Positions 59,829 through 64,000 of a DNA stretch of 64,000 nt are shown here, piece after piece; positions within the stretch are counted from its first letter, which is position 1, and the number at the start of each line of letters is the position of its first letter. The position numbers were made by a program, and so were the translations under genes. The DNA lies in contig OX421964.1 in the NCBI GenBank assembly GCA_949128115.1, positions 33,968,177 through 34,032,176 on the forward strand, given 5' to 3'. Origin of the DNA: Anaspis maculata (taxonomy: Eukaryota > Arthropoda > Insecta > Coleoptera > Scraptiidae). The notes under the pieces were generated by a model. The model did not search any database. It saw nothing but the letters and a program-made list of their open reading frames with translations, and had not been told where the DNA came from.

Positions 59829-61835
59829 TAGTCCGGACGTTAGTGGGACCTTGCACTTTCATACCAAGCATTGTCACTTTGCATGCCTGTTACTGAGACC
59901 ACCCTGGACCACTCTGGATGTAGGGACATCGGCGCAAATCGTGCAGACACTTTATACAGGGTGAAGTAGAAAAAATCTGTTGAAAAATCATAAATCTTGA
60001 ACCATAACCGATGGACGTATGTAAATCAGGATATTGATGAAGGACTTCATGCTCATGAAGGTGCTGCAAGCAGTTTTGGAATATCTTAGGCGTTTCCGAA
60101 ATACTCTGGAAGAAGTGAAATTTCTTTTTTTTTTCTTTTTTCAATAGATCAGTTCTTTTTGGAGATATCGAGCTGCAACTTAATATTCCGACAAACAATC
60201 ATGTTCTTAATAAAACGCGGTGTGGGGACATCGACAAAGCCCGCTAGATTCAAAACTAAGATCTTCAACTTTTTTTTCCATCGTGAGCGCCATCTTCAAA
60301 TTGCCCTTCGTGGAGTTGTTGAAAAAAAGCAGGTGACGACTTTGTTGGACACACCCGATCGTTATATAATGAAAAACCAGGTCCTGAATCGCGCCAATGA
60401 CGTCTTCGTCTAAGAAACGTTATCAAGTTCGTTTTTCTTGATTTCTCTCCACTTACGTGACAGTCATGACCAAATGGGCCTTTGGATCGATGACATTGTG
60501 ATATTAGGATTCGCAATATTTTGTGAAGCCTGTCACTGAATTTAATCATCATCAGCCAAGTGGTGTCCATTTGGCGAACAGTTGAACAAAAAAGTTTACT
60601 TCAATTTTTGTGAAAAATGCAAAAACGGCAAGGTCACGTCGTTCTCTCAAACCCCATTGAAGAAAATCTATCACCAAAAATTCTACCAATTCATACTGAA
60701 AGAGTTTGGAGGAATGTGTTCTGTAGTTCAAAGCTAAACCAAAATGGATTGTTCCATCCTAGTTCTGCAGAAGGGACGTCAAAAATGTGGCTAAAGCTCA
60801 TCTTTGAAGCGTTCCTGGCCATATTCAACAAAAAAGTTTCCAAGATAAGCTGTAGCAACATTTTTGACGTCCCTCCTGCAGAACTAGGATGGAACAATCC
60901 ATTTTGGTTTAGCTTTGAACTACAGAACACATTCCTCCAAACTCTTTCAGTATAAATTGGTAGCATTTTTTGTTACAGATTTTCTTCAATCGGGTTTGAG
61001 AGGACGACGACGTGAGCCTGCGGTTTTAGCATTTTTCACAAAAATCGAAGCAAACTTTTTGTTCAACTGTTCGCCAAAAGGACACCACTTAGCTGATGAT
61101 GATGAAATTTAGTGACTGGCTTCACAAAATAATGTGGATCATAATATCACAAACATGTCATCGATCCAAAGTTCCATTTGGACATAACTGTCACGTAAGT
61201 GGAGAGAAATCAAGAAAAACGAACTTGCTAACGTTTCTTTGGCGAAGAGGTCATTAGCGCAATTCAAGACCAGGTTTTTCATTAGAAAGCGATCGTTTGT
61301 GTCCAACTAAATTGCACCTATTATTTTCCTGCAATTCCACGAAGGGCAATTTGAAGATGGTGCTCACGATGGAAAAAAAGTTGAAGATTTTAGTTTTGAA
61401 TCTAGCAGGTTTTATCGATGTCCCCACATCGCGTTTCATTAAAAACAATATTCTTTGTCGGAATATCAAGTTGCAGCTCGATATCTTCAGAAACAACTGA
61501 TTTATTGGGGGGAAAAAAATGGAGAAGTTTCACTTTTTTCCAGCGTATTTCGGGAACGCCTCAAGATATTTGAAAACTGATTGTAGCATCTCCATGAACA
61601 TTAAATCCGTCATCAATATCTTGATTAACGTACGTCCATCAGTTATGGTTCAAGATTCACGATTTTTCAACATTTTTTTTCTATTTCTCCCTGTATAAAG
61701 TGCCTGCACGATTTGCGCCGATGTCCCCACATCCAGATTGATCCAGGGTGGTCTCAGCAACAGGCATGCAAAGTGACAATACTTGGTATGAAAGTGCAAG
61801 GTATCCCTAATTTTTCTCCCTTAACGTCCGGACTA
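59829..61835. mobile_element. 2.0-kb foldback element
   Basis: TAGTCCGGACGTTA at 59829 pairs with its complement ending at 61835. The arms share 'cctt' plus 'gcactttcatacca', 'ttgcatgcctgtt', 'tttgcgccgatgtc' and other blocks. They meet near 60830, where 60690-60966 is almost a perfect palindrome, so both strands encode nearly the same 80-residue frame. No real gene is implied. TAGTCC ends link it to the element at 368-1808. The flanks are CAAA and AAAG, so a 4-bp duplication is not exact. Confidence 0.82.
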
Positions 61836-61979
61836 AAAGAATACCCAGGCGACAAGATACCATTTTGTTGTGGTATAAATTTTTTTTAGCGTCAACGATT
61901 TTCGTTTTTGTCTGTCCGTCCCTGTTTTACTATCGTTTTGCAACAATCAGAGTTGAAATTTTGACTTTTAGGGGGCGAA

Positions 61980-62575
61980 ATTGATTGAATTTTTTTGACA
62001 GCTCACAAGTACATTTTCATTTGTTGAATTTGACATTCTGACTTTTACGAAGCCGAAATTGATTCAATTTTTTTTGACATATGGGACGGCCGAAATCTTC
62101 TGCATTTTTCTCTGTATCGACCTGAAACTCTCGACATATACCTACTTCTGATGTGAGATTAATATGTTTCTGTCAAATTTGACATTTTGACAGTTCTAAG
62201 GCCGCCATTTTGATTTTTTGCATTTCTCAACCTACGCGATTGAGATTTAAAACTTATATCTATAGAGGTTGACAATCGAAATGCATCTGTCAAATTTAGA
62301 TTTTTGACGTTTCAAGAGGCCGCCGTCACATTGAACTTTCACATTTTTCAACCGATCCAATTGGGATTCAGAACCTGTACCCACTTGGGGTAGACAACCG
62401 AAATGCAACTGTCAAATATGACATTTTGACAGTTCTAAGGCTACCATATTGCAGTTTTGCATCTTTCAACTTATCCGATTGGGATTTCAAGGCTGTACCT
62501 ACTTGAAGTAGACGATCGAGATGCCTGTCAAATTTGACATTTTGACATTTTCAAGGCCGTCATATTGAAAGGGAA
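61980..62575 (+). repeat. 120-bp satellite, second locus, about five units
   Basis: The same unit as at 8780-9995, in the same orientation: 'ggccgccattttgat' at 62211, then diverged cores near 62331, 62449 and 62560, with 'ctgtcaaatttgacattttgacag' joints. The first part (61960-62100) is more diverged. Confidence 0.85.
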
Positions 62576-62579
62576 AATC

Positions 62580-62830
62580 CTCGAACACACAAAATCAACA
62601 TCATGCCTATTGTTGTTAATTATTGACCATCAATAGCTTACATCTTTTGAAAAACTTCAACTGACCAGACAGTTCAGACACTGCCCAGTGCCCATGCTGC
62701 TTACTGATATGCGTCTCGTTCACTACTGCACAATCACCTCAACTCTCTGAGAAAATCTATATCCCTGAAACAATGTGAAAACAACATCATGTATACGATT
62801 TCCCTTGCTACCTGCCCATCATCAGTCGCT
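62580..62830 (+). repeat. Composite repeat, copy 2: right flank
   Basis: Matches 10250-10760: 'cttcaactgaccagac' plus 'cactgccca', 'actgatatgcgt(c/t)tcgttcac', 'aacaacatcatg', and 'tcagt(c/t)gcttacg'. It completes the second copy of the composite repeat. Confidence 0.6.
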
Positions 62831-63052
62831 TACGTTCTCGTGCGTGGTTTTCGCGACGGTTTCACTTTGGGCCAGGGTTCACCCAGGCCGGTGAAAGCTA
62901 CTGATTTTTGTAAATAGAATGTTGCTCTATATTCAAACTTCCAGCATTCAGGTAATCATGAAAGTCATCTTGTGTCAGTGTTACAAATGTACGATATTGA
63001 ATGTTTGTTGGTCTGAGCAACCTATCGGGAAAACATCGCGCATCGGTTCAAT

Positions 63053-63400
63053 GATAATAACAATAATAATAATAATAGTGTGGCTCTACATCCCATTGAG
63101 GGACTTGGTCCACAAAGCGGAAGGTTAGAGCTTCTGTTCTTTGCGAGGTTCTTTGTATCCACTACCCGGTTGTCGCGGACTCCTAGAGGCCCGAGGTGAT
63201 GGATAAGCATCACGCCTTAGATAATCGCCTCATTACCCCTTGTTCGCACAGAACGCAGGTTCCCAATTATGTATTCATAGCGACTGGGTTGTTCGCTTGT
63301 CGGAAAGGTTAACGACCGTAGTGAATTTTTCATCACTGCTACCGCGTGGATTCGAACTCACTACCTTTAGGTTCGTACCCCAGCGCTCCAACCGCTAAAA
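63053..63400 (-). repeat. tRNA-derived SINE with ATT-type tail
   Basis: On the minus strand the head 'agcggttggagcgctgg' is followed by the B box GAGTTCGAATCC (63348-63359) and a body of about 270 bases. It ends in an (ATT)n tail seen on the plus strand as 'aataataataataat' at 63055-63076. No target duplication is clear. Confidence 0.75.
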
Positions 63401-63409
63401 AAAAGCAGG

Positions 63410-64000
63410 AACGTATAAATAACCAGTTTTGCAAAACAAACAATTACTATTGTTCTTATTAGAACAGAGTTCAAAGTTTGCAAATTCCAATTAAATAATC
63501 AGATTGTAGCTCATTGTTACGGTCAGGAGTTGACTCTCTCAATTAACAAGGGTGATGAGGCGCAAACGACCTTGGAAAAGACCCTGACCTGGCTCGCCCT
63601 CGACAAACAATTTCAATTTTCGACACAAAGCGCTTGAATTAAACAGAAATGAATTGGATATTGGTATGGAGATTAATACCCCGCATCTCTCGATGGGACA
63701 GCATGCGGACCTGAACCTGATGCCCGGCGCCCGGTGGTTTACTCGAGCCGGGCGCGTCATTTGGATTTTGGACATCTTTCGAACATTCTTGTTTAGGAAC
63801 TCCCTTCTTGGATGTTGGAGCTGCCTAGTAAGTTTCCCGGTGTTCTCCCCTCCCCCGCAGCCCCGCATCCAGCCTCGCCCGTACTCCGGCTCGATCCTTC
63901 CTCATTGTTAGTCCTTACCTCCGCCTCCTACGAGCGCTCTTATCGGCGTCGCCAAGGTGGTTTTGAAGAATTTCCCGTGTTTGCCGCGCATAAATTAAGA
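63410..64000. other. Unassigned, right end of window
   Basis: Unique-looking DNA, more G+C-rich from 63700 on. The 109- and 85-codon frames on opposite strands overlap one another and neither has a motif. A promoter or exon of a gene beyond the window cannot be excluded. Confidence 0.3.

Noticed and set aside
60617..60966. Two nearly identical proteins on opposite strands
   Set aside because: They arise because the centre of the 2-kb foldback is almost a perfect palindrome. It is not a duplicated gene.

Overview
This is a window of AT-rich eukaryotic nuclear DNA, almost certainly from an arthropod and most likely an insect. The evidence is short introns with GT-AG ends in two Rho-family GTPase genes, Ty3/gypsy long terminal repeats (LTRs), LINE and mariner-type remnants, tRNA-derived SINEs, and many long palindromic (foldback) elements. 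The species cannot be named from sequence alone. Most of the longest open reading frames lie in repeats, and I do not believe they are genes.

The only complete protein genes I can support are two head-to-tail Rho-family (Rac/RhoL-like) small GTPase genes on the minus strand at 19844-21444. They share identical exon 1 and exon 2 lengths and are about 170 bp apart. A short minus-strand reading frame at 16333-16449 has a clean splice donor and may be the first exon of a small unrecognised gene.

Layout. 190-3600 holds two copies of one dispersed repeat; the first is split by a 1.44-kb foldback and the second shows the uninterrupted site. 3600-5300 is a degraded inverted-repeat region with a SINE. 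7250-10760 is a composite repeat: a conserved ~1-kb block, about ten copies of a 120-bp satellite, and a shared right flank. 11.6-17.8 kb holds a mariner-type fragment, unique DNA, a Ty3/gypsy reverse transcriptase remnant and a solo LTR. 18.1-19.5 kb is a solo LTR with a nested foldback. The GTPase genes follow. 22.4-26.1 kb is a 3.66-kb hAT-type composite, with two related terminal elements around simple degenerate repeats and a second hAT element inside. 28.2-32.9 kb holds three elements in a row, with 4-bp (ATAA), 3-bp (TAA) and TA target duplications. 33.5-34.4 kb is a gypsy integrase remnant with its 3' LTR. 36.8-41.3 kb is a 4.5-kb inverted structure built from 1.08-kb units. 43.5 kb is a LINE remnant. 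45.9-51.2 kb holds two foldbacks and two SINEs, one SINE sitting in a single arm of a palindrome. 56.6-62.8 kb is a second, much-interrupted copy of the 7250-10760 composite. 63 kb is another SINE.

The stretches at about 5.3-7.2, 11.8-15.4, 26.1-27.5, 34.4-36.8, 41.4-43.4 and 51.2-56.6 kb look like single-copy host DNA. They hold no gene I can defend but could carry regulatory sequence. The main interest is how many elements have reconstructable insertion histories (target duplications, empty sites, nesting), and an oddity shared by the two GTPases at a position that governs activator choice.
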